The notes under the pieces: generated by a model
What the model was told of the DNA's origin: nothing
Database searches by the model: none
Seen by the model: the letters and a program-made list of their open reading frames with translations, nothing else
Part shown: in pieces, positions 22,322 through 34,431 of the stretch
How the letters are laid out: every line of letters begins with the position of its first letter
Numbering within the stretch: position 1 is the stretch's first letter
Made by a program: the position numbers and the translations under genes
From: Agriotes lineatus
Lineage: Eukaryota > Arthropoda > Insecta > Coleoptera > Elateridae
Assembly: GCA_940337035.1 (NCBI GenBank)
Contig: CALNHX010001042.1
Span: forward strand, 62,001-126,000
Reading direction: 5' to 3'
DNA: 64,000 bases

Positions 22322-25120
22322 TCAAACGGTTATTCCACTGTCAACCGGTAATAAACATAACTTCGTGATAGCGCGTTTAAACACACCACTTTGAGTCTTA
22401 ACCGTCACTACTCGTGTCACATTGTCCTTTCCCGGATGGATTTCCAGGATTCGACCCAAAGGCCAGCACATCGACGGGACGTTGTCTTCCTTCATGAGCA
22501 CCAAGGAACCGATGTGGATTTTTGGATCAGCATCAAACTGCCATTTTGTCCTTTGCTGGAGGTGATTTAGATATTCCTGTCTCCATCGAGACCAAAAGTG
22601 TTGACCAATCAGCTGAAGGTGGCGGTATCGTTTTACAAAATTAACCCTTGAATCCGTCCAATTTCGTTCTGGTACAGCAGTGAGTGGTTGCCCAATCAGG
22701 AAATGGGCCGGCGTGATAACTTCGTGGTCATTAGGATCGGATGAGAGGGGGATCAAAGGCCTCGAGTTTAAGATTGCCTCGATTTGAGTCGTTAAAGTAT
22801 AAAACTCTTCGTAATGTAAGCGAGTCTGATTTAAGACACGTTTTAAATTGTGTTTACACGATTTTATTGCGGCTTCATGCAATTCACCAAAATGTGGTGA
22901 CCTTGCGGGCATAAAATGCCACTCAATATTTAAGTTTACAATATAATTCTGAAAGCTGGCGTTATTCGCTAAGTTTTCTATAGAAATAAGTTCGTTGTTG
23001 CTACCTACGAAATTTGTAGCGTTGTCTGAGTGTATATTCGTACAAAAACCTCTCCGAGACACGAATCTCTTCAGCACACTCAAAAAACCATCGCTAGTTA
23101 AGTCCGTTACGACTTCAATATGAACAGCCTTTGTGGCTTGACATACAAACATGCAAATGTAACCCTTTATCATTTTATTTGTGCGAGTTTTACCATCTTT
23201 CAGCTCGAATGGGCCTGCATAATCGACAGATACCGACATGAACGGTCGAGACGGCATAACGCGAGCATCGGGCAATTCACCCATTTTAGGAACGATGTTA
23301 TCATACAGACTCGCCTTAAAACATGGCACGCATTTTCTTATGTGCGATCTTACTATTTGTTTACCGTTAAGCGGCCAGTAAATTAGTCTTACGTGCGATA
23401 ATGCGCATTGAGCACCGGAATGAAGTGTACGTTTGTGTTCATAGTCAATCACTAACTGAGTGAAAACGTGTTTAGCTGGGAGAACTATTGGATGCTTCCT
23501 TGAATAAGTTAGGTTCGAGTTTGTGAGTCTACCTCCAACGCGTATTAATTTATTGTCATCTAAAAACGGCGAGAGTGATTTAAGTTTACTTTTATGATTT
23601 ATTTCCTTGCCCTGTTCTAAACACTTCACTTCTTCAGGAAATGCTTGGCGCTGTGCTATTTTAGCCAGACGTTCGGTACTAAATGAAATTTCTTTATTCG
23701 TTAAATATGCGATTTATTTCTCGTTTGTTACTTGTCCGAATTTTTTAAATTCTAAATTGACCTTGATATTTTTGATAAACCTAAAGCACAATGCTGTAAT
23801 TCTGCTTAATTTGGAGAAACTTGAATAACGCTCGAAAATGTTAAAGTCATTGCTTCTTATATTTTCGCATATTTTATTTAATACTTCGCTAGAATGAGAC
23901 CCGGAAAGCAGGTCGTCCATATAAAAATCGCATTCGATAATTTTGCTTTCAACTGGATTTTCTTCACCTTTGTCGATCGCAATTTGTTTTAAGCAACGAG
24001 TCGCTAAATAACTAGCCGAAGACGTACCGTAAGTTATCGTGTTTAACTGAAAGTATTTTACTGATTCGTTTGGATTGTTGCGCCAAACTATGCGCTGTAA
24101 ATCTTTATGTTCGTCGTGTATCAAAATGTTTCGGTACATCTTTGTTAGATCTCCGATTAAGACGAAGTTGTGCCTTCTAAAGCGTAAAAGAATAGTGAAC
24201 AGATCGAATTGTATTACAGGACCGATTTTTAAGACATCGTTAAGCGAGGTATTCGTTGTACTTTTACACGAAGCATCGAAAACAACTCTGGCCTTCGTAG
24301 TCAAGCTGTCGGGTCGTTCTACGCTATGGTGGGGTATATAGTAAGTAGGACCGTTTGACTTCAAGTCGCGTGAAATTTGTGTCATATGCACTATCTGCTC
24401 ATATTCGAGCATAAAGGATTGATAGGTTTGTTTCAATTCGGGACGGTTATTTAACCTTTTCTCTATCGCGTATAAACGATTTAACGCTGTATTCTCCGTG
24501 TCGCCTAACTTTAAATAATCGCTTTTCAATGGTAACCTTACGATAAATCGACCTTCTTTATTTCTCGAAACGTTGTTTACAAAATGCTCTTCGCATTCCA
24601 TTTCTTCGACGGAAAACTTATTTTTATTTAAATCGTGCTCTACTTCTTCTAAGCGCCAGAATTTTTCGATTTGCTCTTCCAGCGCGTAGTTTGATGATAG
24701 GCATTGAGAAACGAAGCTATTCGCTTGAACGAGATTAGTCGGTATTCGACCAGAAATGATCCAACCCAAAATAGTTTTTTGTAGAATGGGTACATTTTTT
24801 CCGAGTTTAACCTGGCCGACAGAAAGTAATTCAAAAAATATCGAAGCTCCTAGAAGCATATCTATTTTCGAGGGAACATTGTATTCCGGATTGACCAAAG
24901 AAAATTCTTCAGGAATATTTAACTTTGATACATCGCAAAAGTTCTGAGGAACCAAGCCCGTGATTTTGTCAATAACGAAAAACGATTGTTTTGTTTTAAA
25001 CGAATTTTGATTCGATGATAATTCGATGAAAACTTGTTCGGTTATGTTTGTTTTAATTTGACCTAGACCAGATACTGGCACACTTATTTTCTTCGTACGC
25101 AAGCCTAGTTTATTTACCAT
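22322..25120 (-). pseudogene. pol: BEL/Pao pol (protease, RT, integrase), disrupted
   Basis: The same reading frame continues from gag. 25120-23714 gives the rest of the aspartic protease region, the linker with LLGASIFFELL and LGWIISG, and the RT with CDFYMDDLLSG at its catalytic centre. Near 23815-23830 the chain jumps from the RT thumb straight to the pre-integrase segment (SKLSRITALCFRF), so RNase H is lost. A TAA at 23714-23716 interrupts the frame. From 23711 to 22322 it continues with the H2C2 zinc motif and the integrase catalytic residues: Asp in VDYAGPF, Asp in HSDNATNFVG, Glu in GELHEAA. The C-terminal Pao domain ends at KLCLLPVDSGITV. The integrase block is otherwise full length. 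Confidence 0.92.
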
Positions 25121-25165
25121 ATTTTGGGTAACGAAATTTGACTGAGACCCGTTATCGAGTAATAC

Positions 25166-26638
25166 TCAGCAAGATATGGGTTGATTGTTTGCATTATAAA
25201 CTGTCACGATTGCTGTTGATAATAAAACAAACGGCTCGGTATTTACCAAATAATTATCCATAGCGGCATGATTGGTTTGAGTATTTTGTAACTCGGCATT
25301 GCCAAACGTTTGTGTTTGTATATGTTGGTCTTTATTAGATCCATTAACGTCCGTATGATTTGAATTTTCTCGAGAATCGTGCAATAAAGTCGCGTGCTTT
25401 CGTTTACATATTTTGCACCCTTGCGAATTACAATTTGAATTTTTGTGCCCATACCGAAGGCAATTTGTGCATAGATTTAATTTTCTTGTTTGATTTAAAC
25501 GATCAGACACAGATAGAGCCTTAAATTTTTCGCAAAAGTAAATAAAATGTCCGTCCTTGCAATAAGGACACCTATTCCGATAATTTGTATTAGAATTCGA
25601 GTTATTTGTCGTGACCAGCGATCTTGGTTCGTTGTATTTTTTGCCGTTCAAATTATTTAAAGACGTTTTCGTGTCTATCGCCTCTAAAATTTGGCATCGT
25701 TGCATAAAAAAGTTATTAAACTCATCGATACTAGGAGAATCCTTATCCTTGCTAAATATCTCCCACTGGCGTTTCGAATTTATGTCTAATTTTGCATCGA
25801 GAATATAAATTAAAATGCTATTCCACCCCTTTACGTTTTCACCGAGCGCCTCGAGAGACCTATAATTTTTAAAGAACGTGTTCGACAATTGTCTTAGCGC
25901 AACATGCGATTCTTTGGATACGATCGGCATATCCATAATTTCCTTTAAATGCGCGTTAACCATTATCTTTTTATTTTGATACCTTCTTTCTAGAAGCTCC
26001 CATGCTATGCGATAATTAGCATCCGTCGGCGATAAAGATGCGATTATATTTTTGGGCTCCCCTTTTAGAGAGGATTCTAAATAATAAAAACGTTGCACAT
26101 CCGAAAGTGCTTTATTATTATGTACGATTGCTTGAGACATATCGCGAAATCGTTGCCAGTCACTATACAATCCGTGAAATTCGGGTAATGTTAGGAGCGG
26201 TAATTTCGCTGAGAGGTTTGGCAACGCAGCGTCTGCGCTAACACGTGTGTCATGATTAACGTTTGCCGACGCCGCCGAGTGCGAGCCCGCACTAACACCT
26301 GCATGAAGACCTATATCAAAAATTGTTTGTGCGGTTGCCATCGCTTCGTAGTATTTATTTTCCATTGCATCTCGTTCTTGATTGGCTTCCGCTTCGTTAT
26401 AATTATCAGGAAACTCATTTAAGAGCAATTCCTCGTATTCCGCTTGTACCGCATTAAAATTTTCTAAGACGCGCTTTATGTTTTCATAACGTACTTGCAA
26501 CAGTTCGATTGGGTGTACCGAGGAATCGTATTTACTCAAAAAGGTTTGAAATCGTGTTAATTGGCTCTTAATTTGAGCTCTTGCATTTTTTATGCGTTTT
26601 AAATCGAGTTCTGCGGTTATACGTTCGCTTTCAGACAT
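25166..26638 (-). pseudogene. gag: BEL/Pao gag and start of protease
   Basis: The likely start is ATG at 26638 (MSESERI); the upstream in-frame Met lies in the leader. The order is an N-terminal coiled region (about residues 1-110), a DUF1759-type Gag core (LPLLTLPEFHG to about EAIDTK) and two Cys-His knuckles (CPYCKDGHFIYFC and CTNCLRYGHKNSNC, plus CKICKRKHATLLH). The frame then runs into the aspartic protease, but a TGA stops it at 25166-25168 just before VLLDNGSQSN, the active-site block. In related elements this codon usually encodes Arg, so CGA to TGA is the simplest explanation. Gag itself is open; Gag-Pol is not. Confidence 0.9.
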
Positions 26639-26973
26639 CGTGATTTTATTTTTAAACGAGAATAAACTTGAGAAAATCGTGTAAACCACTTAAACGTGAT
26701 TACTTTCGTGCGATAGTTAACTTTAATAGAAACCGAGTAATATTCTTATTTGAATATTACCTCGATTTGTATTTTTATACGAGTATTATCGAGTTTATTT
26801 ATATCATCGTGACAATCTTACATGCGAGGAGATACGTATACGATATAGGAAATAGGTTTAAATGTGGTAAAGGACTAACCTTGAATTATAATCTTCAAAT
26901 GCGTGTACGTAACCCAGCGTCGATTTCCTGGCTTACTTCTCGTGTTTCCTGGCTAATCCTGCTCAAAGGACCA

Positions 26974-27194
26974 TGGATATTTTGCGGGTAGTCATCCTCT
27001 TGAAGGAATCATTTAAAACACCGCCGTGGTAAATTGTAAATGTTTTATGTATTAGCTACACATGGCGTCACGCTGGACGCTGTTGCTGTGTTGAGAGCTA
27101 GAATGCTACTGTCGTTATTAACAACACATTGTCAGTTCGAGTGCGCTCAAAGAACGCGCACGGCGCAGTTGCCATATCAACTTTAAACTTAACA
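26974..27194 (-). repeat. BEL/Pao 5' LTR
   Basis: 221 bp, TG...CA on the minus strand, followed at once by the TGGTCC primer-binding region. Confidence 0.92.
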
Positions 27195-27199
27195 GTATT

Positions 27200-28640
27200 T
27201 ATGATTTTTCAAATTCGTCAAGGTGGCTGTGTTAGTGGCAATTTTGCCTTATCATAAAATAGAAATTAAAAAGAATACCCATGAAGTGAGACAATATCGT
27301 TTATTTCAAATTATTCTATGAACTTATAAAAACAAAACTCAAATTAGATGCTCAAAAACATCACCCTCTTGCTCCTGGAAAGAAATGAAGGGGGAAACGT
27401 GTGACAAAATAATACAGTTAATAGGATCACAATATTTAATTGTATATTTATGTTGTGTTTTTTTATTTAAGACATTATAGTATTGAAACTACATGGTGTT
27501 ATAGCACTTACTATAATTAACATGTATTTATAAATATGTATTCATTTTTGAATAACGGCAAAACTAAGTTTTAAATCGTAGTTTGCCAGGTGTTAATTTT
27601 TCAAATATAGTCATAAGGTTTTCTAGGTTATGATGCAATAAAAGTTAAGTAATCTATGGAACCGTACATATTTGTCGCCTGAGCGCTACACCCAGAGCCA
27701 GTATATGTAAGAAAATACAGCCACGTCCGCTATTTTTACTCTACTGTCCCATGCGTCACTTTGAGGTTTATAACACAATTCCATCAATGTGACGTTTGTC
27801 TTAAAATTCTGGAAGTCGTACGCGCCATTATATGGATAAAATTAAAATAAAACCTTGTATTTTATTAATTAGAAACAAAGTAGGTAATTACACAAAACTC
27901 ACTACAATCAAAATGACTGACACTAAATCATTTTTTACTATAATAAAATGGCTGTCATACTTATTTAAATTTGTAATTATAACGCAGAAGCTTAGAGAAG
28001 TTCGACATTGACTGCCACCGAATGCGGCCATGTACAGTTTGTTTATTGTAATACCTATTGGCCCCAAAACTTCAGCAGCCGGTAAGGTGTTAAAAAACTT
28101 ATTTATGTAAGTTTTTTATATGTTGTTCAAATTCTCGTTCCATTTACGAGTAATACTTCCTTGAAAATCTTGAAATTTATGAGAGAAACCACCGGGTATT
28201 AAAAAAGGTAAAAACACGTACCTACCTACTATCAATTTCATACCTGCCTCAGTGTTATTATTGGATACTACGGCCGAGTTTGTGACATTGGAGTATAAAT
28301 GGCGGCGATGGCAGAATTTTCTCTTACATGTACTGGCTCTGGTTACACCTAAAGGTCCTATATTGTAATAGCTCCACGTTGGGATAGCCATAAATATAGG
28401 ATGACAAACACTACGTTTTGTGCTATATAAATCTACAATGAATATACCATTCTATTTTTAAAATTATGCAATACATTTGAGACTCTCATTAGGGTGGGTT
28501 TATTAATCAAGTTATCTATTTTTTTTAATATTCTAAATTTTATATGAATTGTTAACCAATTACTGTTATTAAATGCCAGTTTGACTTTTAGCCAGTATAA
28601 AAGCACAACACTATCAAAATTGACAAATATCATTTCCCTT
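27200..28640. other. No gene recognised
   Basis: AT-rich. A 91-codon minus frame (28116-28391) has no recognisable feature. A small perfect-looking hairpin (AAAAAACTTATTTATGTAAG region) lies near 28092-28120. Confidence 0.45.
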
Positions 28641-28699
28641 TCACAAATTAATGACTAATTCACCAAAGTAAGTACTGTTATTAATTTATTTTATTCAAT

Positions 28700-29660
28700 T
28701 AATTGTTTTTCTTATTCCTTATTAGAACTAACTACAACAAACCTGACTTCCTTTCAATTTTTCAGGTACTCACTTCAAACACCATTGATCCTGACACTTC
28801 TCAGCTAAATTCAAGGTCAGCCTATCCTCGATGTACATTCAAACAACCAAAGAACTCCCAAAAGTGAAAACCCCAGGCTCCTGCAGATCCAACTTCACTC
28901 CTTGAACTCCTCGTACAAGACCGCCAACATCAGCCCTCTGATAAACTCCAACTAACAGATAATACCTAAACTAATTCCCTTTGTCCACAGCTCCTATCCT
29001 GTCGTAACCAAACCACGCCAACAACCCCAGTAAACTGATTCCAGTCCTCTGTAGAATCCTCAACTCCAATAATGACTGTCAATTATACCTTGCAATGCAC
29101 CAATAAATCCAAATCTATTCAACTATTATCGTCTTCTTCTTCTTTGTGGCTAATTAAACTTCACCGATTATATACTCACATCAACTCTAGTTTACATTTT
29201 CACCTCGTAGATTTTTTATTTGATCTAAATAGATTTTTTCGAAACGTCTGTACATAATTTTAGTTTGTTATTCAATCATATTTCTCTTTTTAGTTACAAT
29301 TATTACTGCCCACTTTGAAATTTACCTAATCTGATCTATACATACCACAATTATTTTATTTTAGAGCAAGCATATTTGTCTCAGGCTAACATTATCTTAT
29401 CTTCCATCACCATTACGAAATACTCAAATGTTATAACTTTCCAAATAAAATTCCAATTTACCTTTAATTTAATCTGCATTACCAAATTCAATTTAGCCAA
29501 CATTTTTTTTAATTTTTCTAAATTTGATTGTATCAATATACCAATTTTATTTCTTTTAATTTTAATTTAATATAATTGATGCCAGCTCATAATGCATCAG
29601 CCTCTACACCGCAAGGTAAATGAGGTTACAGATTAAACATACATACATACATAATTGATC
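28700..29660 (+). repeat. Probable decayed non-LTR 3' region with CATA tail
   Basis: A pyrimidine-rich, stop-laden region ends with CTCTACACCGCAAGGTAA, then TACAGATTAAA, then four CATA repeats (29636-29655). Short simple-repeat tails after such a motif are typical of non-LTR elements. I cannot read any domain upstream, so only the tail supports the call. Confidence 0.4.
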
Positions 29661-29697
29661 TTTATGTATCACAATAATATATACTAAAAGATGAGCC

Positions 29698-29960
29698 ATT
29701 GGATCCACAAATCAATGACCATATGATTTAACAAAAATGTATTTTATTTATTTTATTAGAAACAATTATGCATAAAGTTTAAACTTGTCAGAATCCCGGT
29801 ACTCCATGGTTTGTGGATCCAAAAGAAATCACCTATATTCTGTTCACGATCTGGACGAAGGTTGGCTAGGGATTGGCTTTATTAAGTTGCACATTAAGTT
29901 GTGATTTGGTGTATAGTCGTAAAGAGACACCAAGTCACAACTTCTCTGTTTATATACAGC
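29698..29960. repeat. Two small inverted repeats
   Basis: TTGGATCCACAAAT at 29699 pairs with GTTTGTGGATCCAA at 29808-29821 (about 125-bp span). A second hairpin uses AAGTTGTGATTTGGTGT (29900) and ACACCAAGTCACAACTT (29927-29943). Both look like ends or cores of very short TIR elements. Confidence 0.6.
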
Positions 29961-30452
29961 CAACTTAATGAGAAAGAAAATTACTAGAAAATTGAAAGTC
30001 CTAACTAGATTCAAAGGCTTGTCTAGTATACCTGCAGCCGGGGATCAATCTCATATGCCGCCCTGGGTTCTGGGTTTGGCGGTTAGTAGTGGTAAGTGAT
30101 TTGAATTGAGTGATGCTAAATAGGGAAGCATTCTTAATGTAAACTCAAAACTTGTATTGACTGTAATCGTAGTTTTTAGTGTACGGCACACAGAATAAGT
30201 TACAATAAAGAGATAAAACAATAGATGTACAGATTTCACACTACAATTACGTATTACCCAGCAAATTGTTATATTGCGTTATATTCGTAGGTCACTGTAT
30301 TTTATTTATTCTATCGCTACTAAGGTACCTTGCAGGATGTTATTCCAGTGTCCTTGTAGATTAATTACAATATTTTAAGTAATATTTGGTACTTTGTCAC
30401 ACCCAAAATCAAGTTTTCTCATCGCAAATTTATTAACAGTGTCGTTCTTATA
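29961..30452. other. No gene recognised
   Basis: AT-rich spacer without supported features. Confidence 0.45.
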
Positions 30453-31332
30453 TACCGGGTGCTGACTTGCGCGACGCACCATAGGAAATTACATAGTAAA
30501 TTCTTTATGTTCAATTATTTGCTCCCCTAATTATTTTAGAGTTAAAGTGTAAATACATTTTTTGTAGAGAAAAAAATACTGCATCCATTCATACTGTTGC
30601 TAACAATTTTTCATTTTCCGGAACCGAAGGAATACAAAAAACAAACTAGCATTTTCACAAAAATCAGTGATGCCGTGGAATTATTGAAACACAAATGCGT
30701 GCGGCGCGACAATATGTGCTGTTTGTTTGTTTGTCGTTGATATTTGACGTTTATAATAATTCATTATTAATTATGTTCTGCTTAATATATCTAAGGTATT
30801 TTTTTTATACCTAGACCTTGTCCATAACAAAAATGGTTTTACGAGAATGGTGGACGTTCGTTAAGTAAGCTCCTTGTTTATTGTAAAATTTCCGTGTCGG
30901 CAAATTCCAAACAGTACAATCATTAATAGACTGATACATTAAGTTTAAAACTGCAAGCACGTTATTAAATAATTGTAGGTGCAATAATGAGGTTCAGAAC
31001 TTACACCAAAACGAGAAAAACGACAATACGTTCAATCTTTTAACGGCAGTGACTGGATGATCGCCCCGCACGCACTTGCGTTGGCATTGGGTTGTTTCAA
31101 TAATTCCATGGCATCACTGATTTTTGTAAAAATGCTAGTTTGATTTTTTGCATTCCTTCGGTTCTGGAAAATGAAAAATTGTTAGCAACAGTATGAATGG
31201 ATGCAGTATTTTTTTCTCTACAAAAAATGTATTTACACTTTAGCTCTAAAATAATTAGGGGAGCAAATAATTGAACATAGAGAATTTACTATGCAAATTC
31301 CTATGGTGCGTAGCGCAAGTCAGCACCCGGTA
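30453..31332. mobile_element. Long-TIR MITE, about 260-bp arms
   Basis: The left arm begins TACCGGGTGCTGACTTGCGC and the right arm ends with its reverse complement, diverged (GCGCAAGTCAGCACCCGGTA). Similarity runs about 260 bp inward on each side, to about 30715 and 31066, through motifs such as TGCTAACAATTTTTCATTTTC. The loop is about 350 bp and noncoding. Flanks are TATA-rich, compatible with TA or TATA duplication. Termini resemble those of the hairpin at 50206-50459. Confidence 0.88.
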
Positions 31333-32190
31333 TATACGCGTGTTGTGCTGGCTTGGTGTTTGCCTTTTTATTGGCACTGCGCAGGCGCAATTCGTCTGCA
31401 ATTGGCATTGTGGTTACAGTGTTCTTCACAATGAAAAGATAAGCAAGTACTTCATGCAGGGGAATTATCCGAGTGCGTAAAGGGTAGAGATATAGTGCAG
31501 CTAAGAGAAAAGAGTAGAGTAAACAAAAAAAATCAAGCTTGTTGCAACCGTCGCGTCCCCCGCATAGTTAGGTTATGTCAGTACGTTTACAAAGCTTACC
31601 AGCTAGACTGTTGTGACATTTATTTCAATAGTTCGTATATTGCCCATTTGCTCTCGTTCACACAATTACACATTTATAAGTATCTAAATATTATATACTA
31701 CTTAATTTTAACTATACGTCAAGTTTTGGATTTCCATGTATTTATATTCCTAATTAATTCGGTGTCAGTTTGGTTGCATATTCAATGTTCTCCGTATTTC
31801 CTAATATTGGTTTCTTATCTTATTTCCGCCATTTGCTATTCTGTGCTGCTGTAAGAAGGATGGCCAAGCGAGTGACGTTTGTGAAATCAAATGTTCTATT
31901 TTTGTATTTGGGATTCTTCGCAATCATCCTATATTGAAAGGTCACGTTTGGGTTTTGTATCCCTCGGGAAGCATAAAGGATGTCCCTGAAGGAGGTATTT
32001 TGGCAATTTCTCAAGATCAGATTTTGTTCTAGATTTTACCTGCGGGGCACATGATTACTTCGGCAAAGGTGGGGGCTGAATATCGAAACGGTATGCCTAA
32101 CTTTCTTTTATACCTCATGGTCATGCGTAGGATTCTATTGTGTTGCATGTAATGGTACCTCCCTCTTCTCGTACGGTTGAATTTCGCACA
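31333..32190. other. No gene recognised
   Basis: A 119-codon frame (31495-31854) is hydrophobic and unrecognised; it is probably chance. The rest is the left host flank of the MULE insertion. Confidence 0.4.
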
Positions 32191-32199
32191 CCTTTGGAT
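32191..32199. other. MULE target-site duplication, left (CCTTTGGAT)
   Basis: The same nine bases recur at 38447-38455 directly outside the other terminus. Nine bp is typical of Mutator-like elements. Confidence 0.92.
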
Positions 32200-32335
32200 G
32201 GTTCTAGGTAAATAGACCGAACTCAATAGACCGAAAGGCAGTTGACCGAACTCAATTGACCGAAAAGCAATAGACCGAAACGTCACTAGACCGAAACAGC
32301 AATAGACCGAAAATCACTTGGTCGAAAATATGTTA
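32200..32335. repeat. MULE left TIR, TAGACCGAA array
   Basis: Inverted counterpart of 38288-38446. Repeated TAGACCGAA-type units are candidate transposase-binding sites. Confidence 0.9.
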
Positions 32336-32454
32336 TGGTTAAAGTACACATTCGGTAAATGTGCACATTAAATATCTTGAAAAATTACATTTATTTATTA
32401 ACAATAGCATCACTAGAAACATTTACCCAGACAGACAAGTCTATTAGATAAAGA

Positions 32455-33000
32455 ATGTTATTTGAAATGTTGCTTAGAATTAATAGTAGGTGTCACATAT
32501 AAGGTCACAGCCACCTGCTCTAAAAAACAATTTCCACTGGTTTTTCTTATTCTTCTACTACCCTGCGAATTACTAAACGCGATACTTCAAAGTTAATTTA
32601 TTGACGGATACCATAAGAGTGTATCGTCAAAGTTGAGTTTCGGTCACTTAACCTGAAATTTGTGTGGCCCGAAATTGATGCTAAAAATCTCATATTTCTG
32701 TCAACAAAGACACGAGTATCTTAAAAAAATTAATAATACGCGATCCAAACATCAATAGCAATTCAAAGCAATTATAATTTTTAATAGAAATGTTATAACA
32801 AATATTTCCAAATAACATTATTGCATATTTTGGAAAATAAGGGTACTTTATTCTTGAGCCATTTTCATATTTTCGAACTTCCCCCGTGTACGGAAAGGGA
32901 TAATTAAATTTTGACAAGTGCATTTATAGTTTGAGAACAAGCAGGGTTTTTGTATAAAGAGTGATTTTTTTTGAGAAGTCAAAAATAAACTTTTTTTCCC
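32455..33000. repeat. Internal repeat block (S1-S2), copy 1
   Basis: Sequence around GTAGGTGTCACATATAAGGT recurs in direct orientation at about 35165-35400. Sequence around TACTTTATTCTTGAGCCATT (32850) recurs inverted at about 35000-35130 and partly direct near 35980-36045. The block is noncoding. It suggests a diverged TIR element duplicated inside the MULE. Confidence 0.7.
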
Positions 33001-33341
33001 CATTGTAACCCAATCCGTGGACATACTGTATAACAATTTTGTATTTTATAATATATTTCGTCTTTTGTTACTTACCTTAAAAGATTTGTTGGCGGTAATT
33101 GCACTTAAGATGGTAGACATAATCCACATGCACTTTAGATAAAAATCTTCAAATTGAAATAGTTCTACGTATTATCTATAAATCTGCATTCCTGTCGATT
33201 TGGGAACAGATAAGCACAATACATGTTCAAATACTGCATAATACTGCGCAATGCAGAGATTTTTAAAAATAAAAGGGTAACTTCCAGTTTTTTAAAATTT
33301 TGTAAACCTTCTTCGTCCGGTTATTACTTTATTATTATTTT

Positions 33342-33500
33342 TTCCCGTCGACACTTTTTTCCGCTGCATTTTTTTCCGTCGGCACTTTTTTCCGCGGAAC
33401 TTTTTTCCGCGGCACTTTTTTCCATCGGCACTGTTTTCCGCGGAACTTTTTTCCGCGGCACTTTTTTCCATCGGCACTGTTTTCCAGGCACTTTTTTCCG
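33342..33500. repeat. Minisatellite of about 16-18 bp units
   Basis: About nine units alternate between CGGCACTTTTTTCCGC, CGGAACTTTTTTCCGC and ATCGGCACTGTTTTCC variants. A GC-rich core alternates with T runs. It resembles the short-unit arrays at the MULE ends and may be the terminal array of another foldback-type element. Confidence 0.85.
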
Positions 33501-33518
33501 CCACCCTATTTTTTCGTA

Positions 33519-34088
33519 TCTCCTATAGTTATCGAGATTCCCTATGAAAACATCGAAATTGCCTTAACCTGTAACCTTGGAATACAGTTTATGGGCTTCG
33601 TATGCGTTAGACGGAAATAGACATATGATTTAAAATCTAGTATCCTAGGATTTAGTGTTTTCTGAAAACGAAACACCTCCATTCTGCGGATACTAGATGT
33701 TAATCGCATATAATTATTTCTGTCTAATGCATACAAAGCTCATAAGCTGTATTCCAACTCATTTGATTACCTTTGTTCACATTTTCCGCCACCAATCTGT
33801 ATAAAGCTAACTAGCAATTTAACCAATTCTGTCATTTCAACCCAACTTGCCTTTCGCGAGAGAACATTAGAGGCATTAAAATTTCGACGGAAAACTCAAT
33901 GGGTGGAAATTCAGAATACACATTACAAGACTTAGCAAATTCTTAACATTCGGATACCTACAATACCTAATTATCTTTTCTTTTGCTAAGGGAGCTCAAA
34001 TCTATTTTCGTGAATAAGCTTGGTATCTGTCTTCAGGTTAAGGCAATTTCTATGTTTTCATAGGGAATCTCGATAACTATAGGAGATA
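33519..34088. mobile_element. TIR element with about 54-bp termini inside the MULE
   Basis: TATCTCCTATAGTTATCGAG at the left (33519) is mirrored at 34069-34088. Similarity extends inward to AACCTG/CAGGTT (33571/34034). Inside lies a partial palindrome (33580-33802) whose full form is at 34432-34940. Confidence 0.8.
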
Positions 34089-34431
34089 TGGAAAAATTGA
34101 TTCCCATCCTCGAACTCTTTTTTCCAGAAAAGCTTAATGGTTTAAACCAAAATGGGCTACCGTCTTTTGTTTTCGAGTTATAAACAAAACTTTAATTTTT
34201 CGATTTTTCGTTTTTTGACAATATCTCGCTTATTTATAAAAATAGATAAAAGTAATTTGACGTTCTTCTGGCACCTTTTCGATACAAATGCAGTGGGTAG
34301 TCAGTTATTCAAAAAAAGTTTTAAAATTCTAGTTATACCATAAAATTGTATTTTTGTAGATGAAATCCATAGTTGTATGTGGTATCATGAGTAAGAGATG
34401 TTTTTCCCATTCCAGTGTTATATATCATAAT

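Larger units (their letters stand above)
21957..27194 (-). mobile_element. BEL/Pao LTR retrotransposon, full span
   Basis: Element in minus orientation, 5238 bp, with LTRs of 214 bp (21957-22170, 3' LTR) and 221 bp (26974-27194, 5' LTR). They begin TGTTAAG and end ATCCA on the coding strand. The LTRs differ mainly by a 7-bp indel and a few substitutions. The primer-binding region directly after the 5' LTR begins TGGTCCTTTGAGC (26961-26973), the type used by Pao-family elements. A purine-rich AAGGGGGCGACTTA precedes the 3' LTR. GTATT duplications flank both sides. The coding region is one long frame now broken by two stops and a deletion, so the copy cannot be autonomous. Confidence 0.95.

Noticed and set aside
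29636..29655. CATA repeat as a CRISPR-like or regulatory array
   Set aside because: A plain simple-repeat tail, better explained by a non-LTR 3' end.
31495..31854. 119-codon hydrophobic frame as a membrane protein gene
   Set aside because: AT-rich, no homology signal, no promoter or splice context; likely chance.
33223..33528. Repetitive 101-codon frame
   Set aside because: Produced by the 16-18-bp minisatellite and open in several frames.
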